The notes beneath the pieces were generated by a model. That model ran no database searches. It was not told the origin of the DNA and saw nothing but the letters and a program-made list of their open reading frames with translations. Below are positions 47,061 through 55,910 of a DNA stretch of 64,000 bases, in pieces. A program made the position numbers and the translations under genes. The first letter of the stretch is position 1, and each line of letters begins with the position of its first letter. This DNA is from Herbaspirillum frisingense GSF30 (GTDB lineage Bacteria > Pseudomonadota > Gammaproteobacteria > Burkholderiales > Burkholderiaceae_D), in contig NZ_AEEC02000025.1 of the NCBI RefSeq assembly GCF_000300975.2, forward strand, positions 1 to 64,000, given 5' to 3'.

Positions 47061-48144
47061 GTTGCGGCTCCTCGATGATCATGCCGGCCTCGAAGGCGGT
47101 GGCGTCGTAACCGCTGCCCGCTTCATAGCGCAGGCAGGCCACGCCATGCCCGGGCGTCGCCTCGACGAAACTGGGGGCGCGCTGCTTGCAGACTTCCTGC
47201 GCGAACTGGCAGCGCGTATGGAAGCGGCAGCCGGAGGGCGGGTTGATGGGATTGGGCGGATCGCCCGCCAGCGGGGCTTCCTCGGTGCGGCGGGTAGGGT
47301 CCATGCTGGGCATGGACCGCAGCAGCGCCCGTGTGTAGGGATGGCGGGGCGCGTCGAACACCTGCTCGGCCGGACCGACCTCGACCACCTGGCCCAGGTA
47401 CATGACCAGCACGCGGTCGGAGATGAAGCGCACCACGTTCAGGTCGTGGCTGATGAAGAGATAGGTCAGGCCGAACTCCTGCTTCAGGTCCAGCAGCAGG
47501 TTCAGCACCTGGGCCTCGACCGACTTGTCCAGAGCCGACACGGCTTCATCCAGGATCACCAGGCGCGGCTCCAGGGCCAGGGCGCGGGCGATATTGACAC
47601 GCTGGCGCTGGCCACCGGAGAGTTCGTGCGGATAACGTCCGGCAAACCGCTCCGGCTGCAGGCCCACACGCGCCAGCAGGCTGCGGGCGCGGGCGATGGC
47701 CTGGCGTGCCGGCAGGCCGTGCACGGTGGGCGCGAAGGCAATCGAATCCTCGATGGTCATGCGCGGGTTGAGCGAGGAATAACTGTCCTGGAACACCATC
47801 TGCGCCTGGCGCCGGAACTGGCGCAGGGGCAAGGCGCGCGAACCGACGGTCTGGCCGTCGAACACCAGCTCGCCGCTGTCCTGCTGGATCAGCTGCATCA
47901 GCACGCGGGCGGTGGTGGACTTGCCGCAGCCGGACTCGCCGACCACACCCAGGGTTTCGCCCTTCATGATGTCGAAGCTCACGCCATCGACGGCGCGCAC
48001 GGCATTGGCCGGCCCCCGCTGGAAGGGCAGGCCCTGCTGCTTGAGCGGGAAGTGCTTGAGCAGCGCACGCACGCCCAGCAGCGGCTGGCGCGGGCCGCCA
48101 ATGTCTTGCTTGTCCTCGCTCAGGAGATGGGCAGTCAGGCTCAT
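47053..48144 (-). CDS. Dipeptide-type ABC importer ATPase (DppF-like)
   Basis: 363 aa. Walker A GESGCGKS, signature [15 protein letters not shown], Walker [13 protein letters not shown], and the Cys-containing tail [15 protein letters not shown]. The Walker B Glu-Ala-Val (instead of Glu-Pro-Thr) is usual for DppF-type subunits. Start ATG 48144 overlaps the permease stop by 4 nt. Confidence 0.92.
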   Translation of the reverse strand: MSLTAHLLSEDKQDIGGPRQPLLGVRALLKHFPLKQQGLPFQRGPANAVRAVDGVSFDIMKGETLGVVGESGCGKSTTARVLMQLIQQDSGELVFDGQTVGSRALPLRQFRRQAQMVFQDSYSSLNPRMTIEDSIAFAPTVHGLPARQAIARARSLLARVGLQPERFAGRYPHELSGGQRQRVNIARALALEPRLVILDEAVSALDKSVEAQVLNLLLDLKQEFGLTYLFISHDLNVVRFISDRVLVMYLGQVVEVGPAEQVFDAPRHPYTRALLRSMPSMDPTRRTEEAPLAGDPPNPINPPSGCRFHTRCQFAQEVCKQRAPSFVEATPGHGVACLRYEAGSGYDATAFEAGMIIEEPQHG

Positions 48145-49046
48145 TGTTTGACCTCCATGGCCGAACGCAGGCCGTCGGACAACAGGTTGAAGGAAATCGA
48201 CGTCACGAAGATGAAGGCACCCGGCAAGGCCGCCACCCAGGGCTGGGTATAGATGGCGGTGCGCAGGGTGTTCAACATCAGGCCCCATTCCGGCTCGGGC
48301 GGCTTCACGCCCAGGCCGAGGAAGGACAGGCCCGAGGCCAGGATCATCGACACCGAGATCAGGCTGGTGGAATACACGAAGATCGGTCCCAGCACATTGC
48401 CCAGCACATGCGCCCGTACGATGGTGAAGGCGCCAGCCCCGGAGGCGCGTGCGGCATCGACATAGTCGCTGCGTCGCACCTGGGTGGTGACGCTTTCGGC
48501 GATGCGGGCGATCTGCGGCACGAAGACGATGGTCAGCGAGGTGAGCGCGTTGAAGATGCCCGCACCCAGGGCGCCGGACAGCGCGATGGCCAGCAGCACG
48601 GAGGGAAAGGCGTAGAGGATGTCGATGCTGCGCATGATGGCGGTATTGGTGAAGCCGCCCGCATAGCCGGCCAGGATGCCCAGGGCGCTGCCGATCACGA
48701 AGGCCAGCAGCACCGGCGTGATCCCCATGAACAGCGACAGTCGCCCGCCCAGCAGCAGGCGCGAGAACAGGTCACGTCCCAGTTCGTCGGTCCCCAGCAG
48801 GTGGCCGGCGGTACCGATGGGTTTCAGGCGCGCAAACATCGAGGTGGCGAAGGGATCACTGGGCATCACCCAGGGTGCGGCGACGGCGGCGAAGATCAGC
48901 AGCAGCAGGATGCCGGCGGCGATCATGGCGCCGGGGTTGCGCACCAGGCGTGCGGCGACGTTGGCCCAGTGGCCGCGCGAGCGCCGCAGGGTAGCGTCCT
49001 GCGCGTCGGCAGTGTCGAGGGCGGAGACGGGGGTGGTGAGATTCAT
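48141..49046 (-). CDS. Dipeptide-type ABC importer permease (DppC-like)
   Basis: 301 aa, six predicted helices. An N-terminal extension precedes TM1, followed by [21 protein letters not shown], typical of DppC/OppC, and the EAA-loop [20 protein letters not shown] that docks to the ATPases. It follows the DppB-like gene with one nucleotide between them. Confidence 0.92.
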   Translation of the reverse strand: MNLTTPVSALDTADAQDATLRRSRGHWANVAARLVRNPGAMIAAGILLLLIFAAVAAPWVMPSDPFATSMFARLKPIGTAGHLLGTDELGRDLFSRLLLGGRLSLFMGITPVLLAFVIGSALGILAGYAGGFTNTAIMRSIDILYAFPSVLLAIALSGALGAGIFNALTSLTIVFVPQIARIAESVTTQVRRSDYVDAARASGAGAFTIVRAHVLGNVLGPIFVYSTSLISVSMILASGLSFLGLGVKPPEPEWGLMLNTLRTAIYTQPWVAALPGAFIFVTSISFNLLSDGLRSAMEVKQ

Positions 49047-49047
49047 G

Positions 49048-50001
49048 TCAGGCTCGCTCGATACGGGGGTCGAAGATGGTTTGCAGGATATCCACCAGCA
49101 GGTTCAACGCGACGAAGAACAGGGCCAGCACCAGGATGCTTCCCTGCAGCAGCGGCAGGTCGCGCTGGAAGATCGCCTGGTTCAGCAGGAAGCCGGTGCC
49201 TGGCCAGGAAAACACGGTCTCGATCAGGATCGAGCCGCCCAGCAGATAGCCGAGTTGCAGGCCCATCACGGCCAGCGCGGTGGGGGCGGCGTTCTTGACC
49301 ACATGGCGCAGCACACCGGCATCGGACAGGCCGCGCGCCTTCAGGCCGACCACGAACTCCTGCGACAGGATGTCGGCCACCAGCGCCCGCACGGTGCGGG
49401 CGATGATGCCCATGGGGATGAAGGACATGGTGACGGCCGGCATGATCAGGTACTTCATGTGTTCCAGGTCCCACACCCACGCGCCCGAACCATCGGGCCC
49501 GGCCCCGGTGGCGGGCAGCCACATCAGCTTGGACGAGAACACGATCACCAGCACCATGCCCAGCCAGTAGTGCGGGACGGAGACGCCCACCACCGAGATG
49601 AAGGAAGCCAGCCGGTCGATCCAGGAATTGCGGAAGTAGCCCGCCACGAATCCGAACAGCGAACCGAAGACGAAACCGATCAGGGTGGCCACGGCGGCCA
49701 GCATGAAGGTATTGCCGACCGCCTTGAACACCTCGGCGGCCACCGGCCGGCCGGTGGCGATCGAACTGCCCAGGTCGCCATGCAGGGCGCGCCAGACCCA
49801 GCTCAGGAACTGCTCGGGATAGCTGCGGTTGAAGCCGTAGAGTTCCATCAACTGCTTTTGCAGGTCAGCCGAGGCATCCGGCGGCAGGATCGAGACCAGC
49901 GGATCACCCGGGGCGATATGGACCAGCATGAAACAGAGAAAGGCCACGCCCAGCATGATGGGCAGGGCGTAGAGGGTGCGTCGTATGAGGTAGGCAATCA
50001 T
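49048..50001 (-). CDS. Dipeptide-type ABC importer permease (DppB-like)
   Basis: 317 aa, six helices. MIAYLIRRTLYALPIMLGVA and the EAA-loop VVGLKARGLSDAGVLRHVVK are DppB-type. The cytoplasmic/periplasmic loop after TM1 (PPDASADLQKQLMELYGF) is standard. Next to the periplasmic binding protein gene. Confidence 0.92.
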   Translation of the reverse strand: MIAYLIRRTLYALPIMLGVAFLCFMLVHIAPGDPLVSILPPDASADLQKQLMELYGFNRSYPEQFLSWVWRALHGDLGSSIATGRPVAAEVFKAVGNTFMLAAVATLIGFVFGSLFGFVAGYFRNSWIDRLASFISVVGVSVPHYWLGMVLVIVFSSKLMWLPATGAGPDGSGAWVWDLEHMKYLIMPAVTMSFIPMGIIARTVRALVADILSQEFVVGLKARGLSDAGVLRHVVKNAAPTALAVMGLQLGYLLGGSILIETVFSWPGTGFLLNQAIFQRDLPLLQGSILVLALFFVALNLLVDILQTIFDPRIERA

Positions 50002-50160
50002 GGCGGTTCCGGCGACGGGTCGGGATCAGCGGCACCAGCGCCGCAAACAAGGCAAGACAAGGGATGGTGCAGAAAACGTCAAGGTGCAAAAAACGTCAAA
50101 GTACGGGAAGCGTCAGCGGCGCCGGGTCGTGCAGGGTGGCGCCGCTGACGCGGTTCAGTC

Positions 50161-51822
50161 TCAGTCCATGCTCATGGTGGCGATATCGATGAACCAGCTT
50201 TGCGGCTGGACCACGCCCTTGACCTTGGCGGCGATGGCACGTGGACCGGTGTCATGGGCCACCCAGACGAAGGGCGCCTCATCCACGATCTTGGCGTGCA
50301 ACTGGGCCAGCAATGCATCACGTTGCTTGGGATCGAAGGTGGTGCGGGCCTTGGCGATCAGGGCGTCCACCTCCGGGTTGCTGTAGAAGCCCCAGTTGTT
50401 GGAGGTCGGCGGCGCAGCCTTGGTATCGACGAAACGCACCATGGCAAAGAACGGGTCCATCGAGGCGAAGCTGACGTTGATCGCATTGGCACCGTGCGCG
50501 CTCGGGTCCTTCGCGCCGATGCGCCAGTTGGTATAGAGCGTGTTCCACTCGATGACGTCGAATTGCACATCGAAGAAGCAATCCTTCAGGTTCTGCTGCA
50601 TGAACTCGTTCATCGGCAGCGGTTGCATCTGGCCAGAGCCGGAGGCCGAGATCTGCACCTTCACCGTCAGCGGCTTGGCCGCCGAGTAGCCGGCTTCGCT
50701 CATGAGTTTCTTGCCGGCGGCAGGGTCGTACTTGATCTGGAAGCTGGGGTTGCCACGCCACGGGTGGCCGGGTTCCACGGTACCGGTGGCTTCACCCATG
50801 AGACCGCCCAGCAGCTGCTTCATGGCCGGACGGTTCACGCACAGGTTGGCGGCATGGCGCACGCGCTTGTCCAGCCAGGGCGAACCGGGGACGAAGGAAA
50901 GTTGCCACGGCCACACGTGCGGCTGCGGATTGGAATAGATCTTGAAGCCGCGTGCCTTGATGGCGTCCAGCGCGTCAGGCGCGGGGGCCTCGATCCAGTC
51001 CACCTGGCCCGACATCAGGGCGGCGGTGCGCGAGTTGGCCTCGGGCAGGGGCAGCATCACCACGCGATCGATCTTGGGGCGGCGTGCCGGGTCCCAGTAG
51101 CCGTCATTCTTGACCACTTCCAGGCGCTCGCGCGGGACGAACTTGGCCATGCGGAACGGGCCGGTGCCGGACGCGTCAGCGGCGAAAGCGGCCCAGGCCT
51201 GCTTGGAGCGCTCGGCCTTGTCGGTCACCGAGGCCGGCACGGCGGCCAGCTTCTTGTCCCACTGCGCAGGCGAGGCCATGAACAGGTTGGTCAGGTTGAT
51301 CGGCAGGAAGGAATCGGGCTCGGAGGTGGTCAGTTCCACGGTCAGGTCGTCGATCTTCTTGGCGCCGCGCAGGGTGGGCATGCGCGAGGCGGTCACGCCG
51401 ACCTGGCTGGGGTCGAACTGGGCGGCGTTCTTGTCCAGCACCTTGTTGACGTTCCAGACCACGGCATCGGCATTGAAGGCCGAACCGTCATGGAATTTCA
51501 CGCCGGGACGCAGCTTGAAGATCCACTTGGTCTTGTCCTTGGCATCGACCTGCCACGACAGAGCCAGGTCGGGAATCAGTTCACTGGCCTTGTCGGCCTT
51601 GGACAGGTCCCATTGCGTCAGGCCGTCATACATGGGGATGCCGGTGAAACGGTTGCCCTCGAAGCCCTGGTCGGGCTGGCCCAGCGTGCGCGGGATGTCG
51701 CCGGCGGTCATGGCGATGCGCAACACCTTTTCGGCGTGGGCGGGCAAGGCAGCCAGACTGGCAAAGGTACCGAAGGCCAGGGTACAGGCCAGCGTCAGGG
51801 TAGCGGTCTTGGGAAATTTCAT
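50161..51822 (-). CDS. Periplasmic solute-binding protein of dipeptide-type ABC importer
   Basis: 553 aa, family 5 solute-binding protein. The signal peptide ends in LPAHA before EKVLRIA. The SBP-bac-5 motif WIFKLRPGVKFHDGSAFNAD and the FDPKQRDALLAQLHAKIVDE segment are present. Ligand not known; the operon points to a small amide, ureide or peptide. The 97-nt gap to the regulator gene has no obvious terminator. Confidence 0.93.
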   Translation of the reverse strand: MKFPKTATLTLACTLAFGTFASLAALPAHAEKVLRIAMTAGDIPRTLGQPDQGFEGNRFTGIPMYDGLTQWDLSKADKASELIPDLALSWQVDAKDKTKWIFKLRPGVKFHDGSAFNADAVVWNVNKVLDKNAAQFDPSQVGVTASRMPTLRGAKKIDDLTVELTTSEPDSFLPINLTNLFMASPAQWDKKLAAVPASVTDKAERSKQAWAAFAADASGTGPFRMAKFVPRERLEVVKNDGYWDPARRPKIDRVVMLPLPEANSRTAALMSGQVDWIEAPAPDALDAIKARGFKIYSNPQPHVWPWQLSFVPGSPWLDKRVRHAANLCVNRPAMKQLLGGLMGEATGTVEPGHPWRGNPSFQIKYDPAAGKKLMSEAGYSAAKPLTVKVQISASGSGQMQPLPMNEFMQQNLKDCFFDVQFDVIEWNTLYTNWRIGAKDPSAHGANAINVSFASMDPFFAMVRFVDTKAAPPTSNNWGFYSNPEVDALIAKARTTFDPKQRDALLAQLHAKIVDEAPFVWVAHDTGPRAIAAKVKGVVQPQSWFIDIATMSMD

Positions 51823-51919
51823 GGCAGTGCTTTCCTTGTTGAGGGACGACGATGGAAACGACAGATGAAACGCAAAGGACTCGATGGCGACCTTGCCAGG
51901 TGAGTGCGGTTGGCCGACA

Positions 51920-52615
51920 TCAGGGCGGGGAAAAACCGAGACCGACCCGCTCGGCGGCATTGGCGATGTGTTCCTGCATGGCGCGGCGCGCACCCTCGAT
52001 ATCGCCTGCCGAGATGGCAGCGGCGATGACGCGGTGCTCCACGGCGGGCGCCCAGATACGTTCGCGATCGGCAAATGGCACGCGCAGGCTGTGGCTGATG
52101 GGACGTTCGAACTGGCGCACCACCTGGACAAAGGCGGGGTTGCCGGAGAGTTCGGCGACCAGTTGATGGAATTCCAGGTCGGCATGGGAAGCACTGACCA
52201 GGTCGAGATTCTTGAGCGCATCCTCGAAGCGGGCCTGGATGCCCCACAGGCGCGGCGTGGCATGGGCGGTGATGTGGCGTGCGGCCAGCGCGGCGGCCGC
52301 CGATTCGAGGACATGGCGCAGCTGGAATACGGCCGCCAGATCCAGTTCAGGGGCGCTGCTGTCTTCCTCGCCCACGGAGGGTAGCGGCGGTGCGATGCGA
52401 CCATCCTGGCGCTCGGTGACCAGGGTGCCCTTGCCAGGCACGGAGCGGATGAAGCCCAGCGCTTCCAGCATCGACAGGGCCTCGCGCAGGGACGCGCGGC
52501 TGATGCCCATCGACTCGGCCAGCTCGCGCTGGCTGGGCAGCATCTCACCGGCGGCATAGGTGCCGCTGAGAATCTGGCGCTGCAAGGTCTGTGCTGCGAT
52601 ATTGGGCATGCTCAT
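51920..52615 (-). CDS. FadR-type GntR regulator of the ABC-amidase operon
   Basis: 231 aa. N-terminal winged helix (LPSQRELAESMGISRASLREAL, EALGFIRSVPGKGTLV) and a C-terminal FCD helical ligand-binding domain, with the Asp/His metal positions in HADLEFHQLVAELSGN and EHRVIAAAISAGD. It is the first gene of the operon and lies 50 nt downstream of a sigma-54 promoter, so it is probably co-expressed with the genes it controls. Confidence 0.88.
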   Translation of the reverse strand: MSMPNIAAQTLQRQILSGTYAAGEMLPSQRELAESMGISRASLREALSMLEALGFIRSVPGKGTLVTERQDGRIAPPLPSVGEEDSSAPELDLAAVFQLRHVLESAAAALAARHITAHATPRLWGIQARFEDALKNLDLVSASHADLEFHQLVAELSGNPAFVQVVRQFERPISHSLRVPFADRERIWAPAVEHRVIAAAISAGDIEGARRAMQEHIANAAERVGLGFSPP

Positions 52616-52664
52616 GGTGGCGTCCTCGGATTGGCCTGACTGGTCAGACCGCGAAGACCTCTAC

Positions 52665-52680
52665 AGCAACGAGCGTGCCA
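52665..52680 (-). promoter_or_regulatory. Consensus sigma-54 promoter upstream of the FadR-ABC-amidase operon
   Basis: On the minus strand TGGCACG-CTCG-TTGCT matches the sigma-54 consensus at every defined position, with the correct GG-N10-GC spacing. It is 50 nt before the regulator ATG. Confidence 0.8.
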
Positions 52681-52763
52681 CCTTCCCCCGCGCAAGCCGC
52701 AAAGCCTTGTGCAACAAGGCCTTGGCAGGCATGCAGGGAAACCGCACGAGGGCCGGCGTGCCA

Positions 52764-52812
52764 TGCACCATGAGCGCTATTGATGCAGTGACGCACCTCA
52801 TGCGTGAGGTGC
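52764..52812. promoter_or_regulatory. Candidate enhancer sites for the sigma-54 promoter
   Basis: A TGCACCA half-site (52764-52770) and a perfect inverted repeat GCACCTCA-TGCG-TGAGGTGC (52793-52812) lie 85-145 nt upstream of the sigma-54 promoter. The half-sites look like NtrC ones, but the inverted repeat spacing is 5 nt longer than canonical. Confidence 0.5.
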
Positions 52813-52840
52813 CATCCCGGAAATCGGGCAGGCCGCGCCC

Positions 52841-52867
52841 AAAAAAAGACCCGGCGCATGGCCGGGT
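52841..52867 (-). terminator. Terminator of the Bcr-type efflux gene
   Basis: ACCCGGC and GCCGGGT pair over 7 bp with a 5-nt loop; on the minus strand a run of T follows. 30 nt past the stop. Confidence 0.88.
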
Positions 52868-52897
52868 TGCATGAGTACTGCCAGCAGGATCGTGACC

Positions 52898-54121
52898 TTA
52901 CTGGACCGCCGGTGTCACCGGCTCATGCTTGGCCACCAGGTGATACAGCAGGAAGGCGGCGATACCGCAGATGGCCATCACCGAGACCAGCGGCAAGGCG
53001 GTGCCGTCATGCCACAGGCTCATCACCACGCCGGACAACACCCCCATGCCGAATTGCAGCGTCCCCATCAGCGCGGCCGCAGTACCGGCCTGACGGCCCT
53101 GGTGCTTCAGCGCGATGGCGGTGGCATTGGGGCCGGTGAAGCCGTAGGCGGTAAGGAAACCGAAGAAGCCGAACAGCAGCAGCGGCAAGCTCTCCAGGCC
53201 GGCCAGTACCATCAGCGCTACCAGCAGGGAGAGGCCGGCCGGCACCCACAGCACCTTGCCCAGCACGCGCTCGGCCGAGCGCTTGACCACCAGGCGTGCA
53301 TTGATCTGCGAGGCGGCAATCAGGCCGATGGCATTGGAGGCAAACACGAAGCCGAAGTATTGCGGCTTGATGCCGTGCAATTCGATCACCACGAACGGGC
53401 CGCCGGCGATGTAGGCAAACATGCCGGCCTGCACCAGGCCACCACACAACACATAGGACATGAACTGGCGATGCCGCAGCAGCCCCCAGTACTGGCGCAG
53501 CGTGCGTCCCAGGTGCAGCGGTTCGGCACGAGTGACATCCACGGTTTCGGTCAGGTATTTGCGCGTACCTACCATGCACAGCAGACCAAAAATGGTCAAC
53601 ACCACGAAGATGCCGCGCCAGCTGGCGAAGACCAGCATCAGGCCACCGATGAAGGGAGCGAGGATGGGCGCCAGGCCAAACACCAGCATCAGCATCGAGA
53701 AGGCCTTGGCCGATCCTTCCGCGCCCATGCGGTCGCGCACCATGGCCCGCGGGATCACCATGCCGGCACTGCCGCCCAGGCCCTGGAACAGACGCAGCAC
53801 GATCAGGGTCTCGATGTTCTGGGCGAAGATGCACAGCAGCGAACAGACGAAGTACAGCGCGATACCGAAGAACAGCGGCGGCTTGCGCCCGAAGCGGTCG
53901 GACAATGGGCCATAGAACATCTGGCCCACCGCCAGGCCGATCAGGAAGGAGGCCAGGGTGAGCTGCACCAGATTGGTCCCCACACCCAGGTCCTGGGCGA
54001 TGGCGGTAAAGCTGGGCAGGTACATGTCGATGGCCAGGGCGCCCATCGCGGTGAGCGCGGCCAGGACTGCCAGCCATGGAGGAAATTTGCCCGTCGAGAG
54101 CGATTGATCGTTGTTGTGCAT
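52898..54121 (-). CDS. Bcr/CflA-family multidrug efflux MFS transporter
   Basis: 407 aa from the ATG at 54121 (an ATG at 54145 would add 8). Twelve transmembrane segments; ALAIDMYLPSFTAIAQDLG at TM1 and motif A GPLSDRFGRKPPLF are Bcr/CflA hallmarks. Proton-driven drug export such as bicyclomycin or chloramphenicol is inferred from the family. A minus-strand TATAAT lies at 54207-54212 in the upstream gap. Confidence 0.9.
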   Translation of the reverse strand: MHNNDQSLSTGKFPPWLAVLAALTAMGALAIDMYLPSFTAIAQDLGVGTNLVQLTLASFLIGLAVGQMFYGPLSDRFGRKPPLFFGIALYFVCSLLCIFAQNIETLIVLRLFQGLGGSAGMVIPRAMVRDRMGAEGSAKAFSMLMLVFGLAPILAPFIGGLMLVFASWRGIFVVLTIFGLLCMVGTRKYLTETVDVTRAEPLHLGRTLRQYWGLLRHRQFMSYVLCGGLVQAGMFAYIAGGPFVVIELHGIKPQYFGFVFASNAIGLIAASQINARLVVKRSAERVLGKVLWVPAGLSLLVALMVLAGLESLPLLLFGFFGFLTAYGFTGPNATAIALKHQGRQAGTAAALMGTLQFGMGVLSGVVMSLWHDGTALPLVSVMAICGIAAFLLYHLVAKHEPVTPAVQ

Positions 54122-54469
54122 GTGGAATTGTCGAGGCAGCCGCATTGCGCGCGAAGGCGTGGATCATACGAAGTGAACCGCTGCGGCCTGATGGCGTGAG
54201 GGCCGTATTATAAAGTGCCGGCCTGCTTCCATCAGCGGACTGCATCAAGTAATGCGAGCTTGCCGCCAAGAAAAAACTGAGCCCGGACAATAAAATCAAA
54301 CAGCGCTCGTGCAGGTTCGCACAAAAGCTGGCACACTCGTTCGCATCGTTTTCAGATCACGGGACTCCATGCAGGGAGCGGCAGGTAGGCGCAGTGCGAG
54401 CCTCACGCCGGCGATACGGTGCGGCACGTTGCTGTAGAACAAAAAAGATCTTTGCCGCAGGGGAAATCA
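54122..54469. promoter_or_regulatory. Divergent promoter region, bcr-like and binding-protein genes
   Basis: 348 nt without a gene. A perfect minus-strand TATAAT (54207-54212) serves the efflux gene. For the plus-strand gene, the region 54285-54360 is less GC-rich, but no clear promoter is seen; TGGCACA...TTCGC near 54335 resembles sigma-54 but lacks the -12 GC. Confidence 0.45.
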
Positions 54470-55888
54470 ATGCGTGGCCGATTTACGCCATCAATTACAC
54501 GCGCGCCCGTCGGAAGCCGTCGTTCAATCGGCTGGCCGTCGGGCTTGACAGGACAGGTCCTTGCAGGCCTGCGACTCGTCATTGCAGGGGTGGCTGCCGC
54601 ATTGCTGCTGGCCGCTTGCGGAGGCGGCGATGATGGCGCTGCCGAGCCGGCGTCCAGCCAGGCGGTCGATCGCGCCGAGTCGTCCGGACCGCTGGTGCTG
54701 ACGGCACTGGTGTGGGCACCGGACTGGTCGGAGGAAATGCATCGGGTGGCCGATGCATTTGTCCGCGATCATCCCGATGTGCGCATCGACCTGCAGTTCA
54801 TGATCGGCAATTCCGTCGAGGAAAATCTCAAGCCCCGTGCCGCCACCGACAGCCTGCCCGACATCATCTCCGTCAACGCCAGCCCCTACACCGCCGAGCT
54901 GGCCGATCAGGGCATGCTGGCCGACCTCGGGCAGACACATGCCTGGAACAATCTGCTGGACATCCTGCAACGCGAGTGGACGGCCCCGGGCGGGCGACGC
55001 TACGGCATCCCCTCGGGTATCGCCACCACGCTGATCTACTACAACCGCGACATGTTCGAGCGCGCCGGCATCACCGCACCGCCAACCGACTTCGAGGCCT
55101 TCCTGGCAACCGGTGCGACGCTGCGAAAGGCCGGCTTCACGCCAATGGCCTTATCAGGCGCTTTCCCCAACATGTTGGGCAATGGGCCGTTCAGCTATGG
55201 CTTTGCCAATGCCATTGCGGCCAATGTCCCGGACTGGCGCGCCCGTATCGCCGATGGCAGCTTGCAGCTGGACAACCCGCAGGGCATTTCCATCTTCAGT
55301 CGCCTGCGTACGCTGGTGGAGCAGAAGATGGTCCAGGCCGACTGCCTGCGCGCCGGATACGATGCCACCCTGAACCAGTTTGCCGAGGGCCGGGTGGCAA
55401 TGACCTTCCAGGGAACCTGGGCGGCAGGCATGCTGATGCATGGGCGCGGGATGCGGGTGGGCGTCTTCGTGCCTCCGTGGAACGACAAGGGCCAGCCCAT
55501 CAGGCCGGTCATCGGCAGCGAGACCGGTTTTGCCGTGGCCCAGGGCAGCAGCGCGCGGCACCGGGAAGTCGCGGCGCAGTTCCTGGATTTCCTGTATGGC
55601 CCGGGCATGAGCATCTGGCAGGGCAAGCGCCAGAACATCCCGCCCTTCCGCGTGATCGCAGGCGACGTCAAGGGCGACCGGGCGCTGTTTGCGCTGGTGG
55701 ACGAGATGACACGCGATGCGGCGCGCACCAATGCGCCCGGTCTGTACTACTCGCTGTTGCCGGTCAATACCATCGAGGTCTTGCACAAGCAGCTGCAGGC
55801 AGTCCTGGCGGGCAGCACCATGCCGGCGCAGGCCGCGCGTGCACTGCAGGATTCCATCGCCGAACAGGCCGGCCTGGCGGGCAAGTGA
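54470..55888 (+). CDS. Orphan family-1 solute-binding lipoprotein
   Basis: 472 aa. The lipobox LLAAC places the lipidated Cys at residue 50, after a long basic leader; the ATG at 54470 follows CAGGGG. The mature protein has the type-1 binding fold: LTALVWAPDWSEEMHRVADA, DSLPDIISVNASPYTAELADQ, GIPSGIATTLIYYNRDMFE, FAEGRVAMTFQGTWAAGM. These usually bind sugars for ABC import, but no permease or ATPase gene is nearby. A diguanylate cyclase gene starts 22 nt downstream, so it probably presents ligand to that sensor. Confidence 0.85.
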   Translation: MRGRFTPSITRAPVGSRRSIGWPSGLTGQVLAGLRLVIAGVAAALLLAACGGGDDGAAEPASSQAVDRAESSGPLVLTALVWAPDWSEEMHRVADAFVRDHPDVRIDLQFMIGNSVEENLKPRAATDSLPDIISVNASPYTAELADQGMLADLGQTHAWNNLLDILQREWTAPGGRRYGIPSGIATTLIYYNRDMFERAGITAPPTDFEAFLATGATLRKAGFTPMALSGAFPNMLGNGPFSYGFANAIAANVPDWRARIADGSLQLDNPQGISIFSRLRTLVEQKMVQADCLRAGYDATLNQFAEGRVAMTFQGTWAAGMLMHGRGMRVGVFVPPWNDKGQPIRPVIGSETGFAVAQGSSARHREVAAQFLDFLYGPGMSIWQGKRQNIPPFRVIAGDVKGDRALFALVDEMTRDAARTNAPGLYYSLLPVNTIEVLHKQLQAVLAGSTMPAQAARALQDSIAEQAGLAGK

Positions 55889-55910
55889 GGCGGGAGACAG
55901 GATATGTTCC

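Noticed and set aside
51823-52557. N-terminal extension of the dipeptide-type binding protein
   Set aside because: It would overlap the FadR-type regulator gene in another frame, and the signal peptide begins at 51822.
54320-54345. Third sigma-54 promoter before the binding lipoprotein gene
   Set aside because: TGGCACA...TTCGC keeps the -24 GG but has CG, not GC, at -12.
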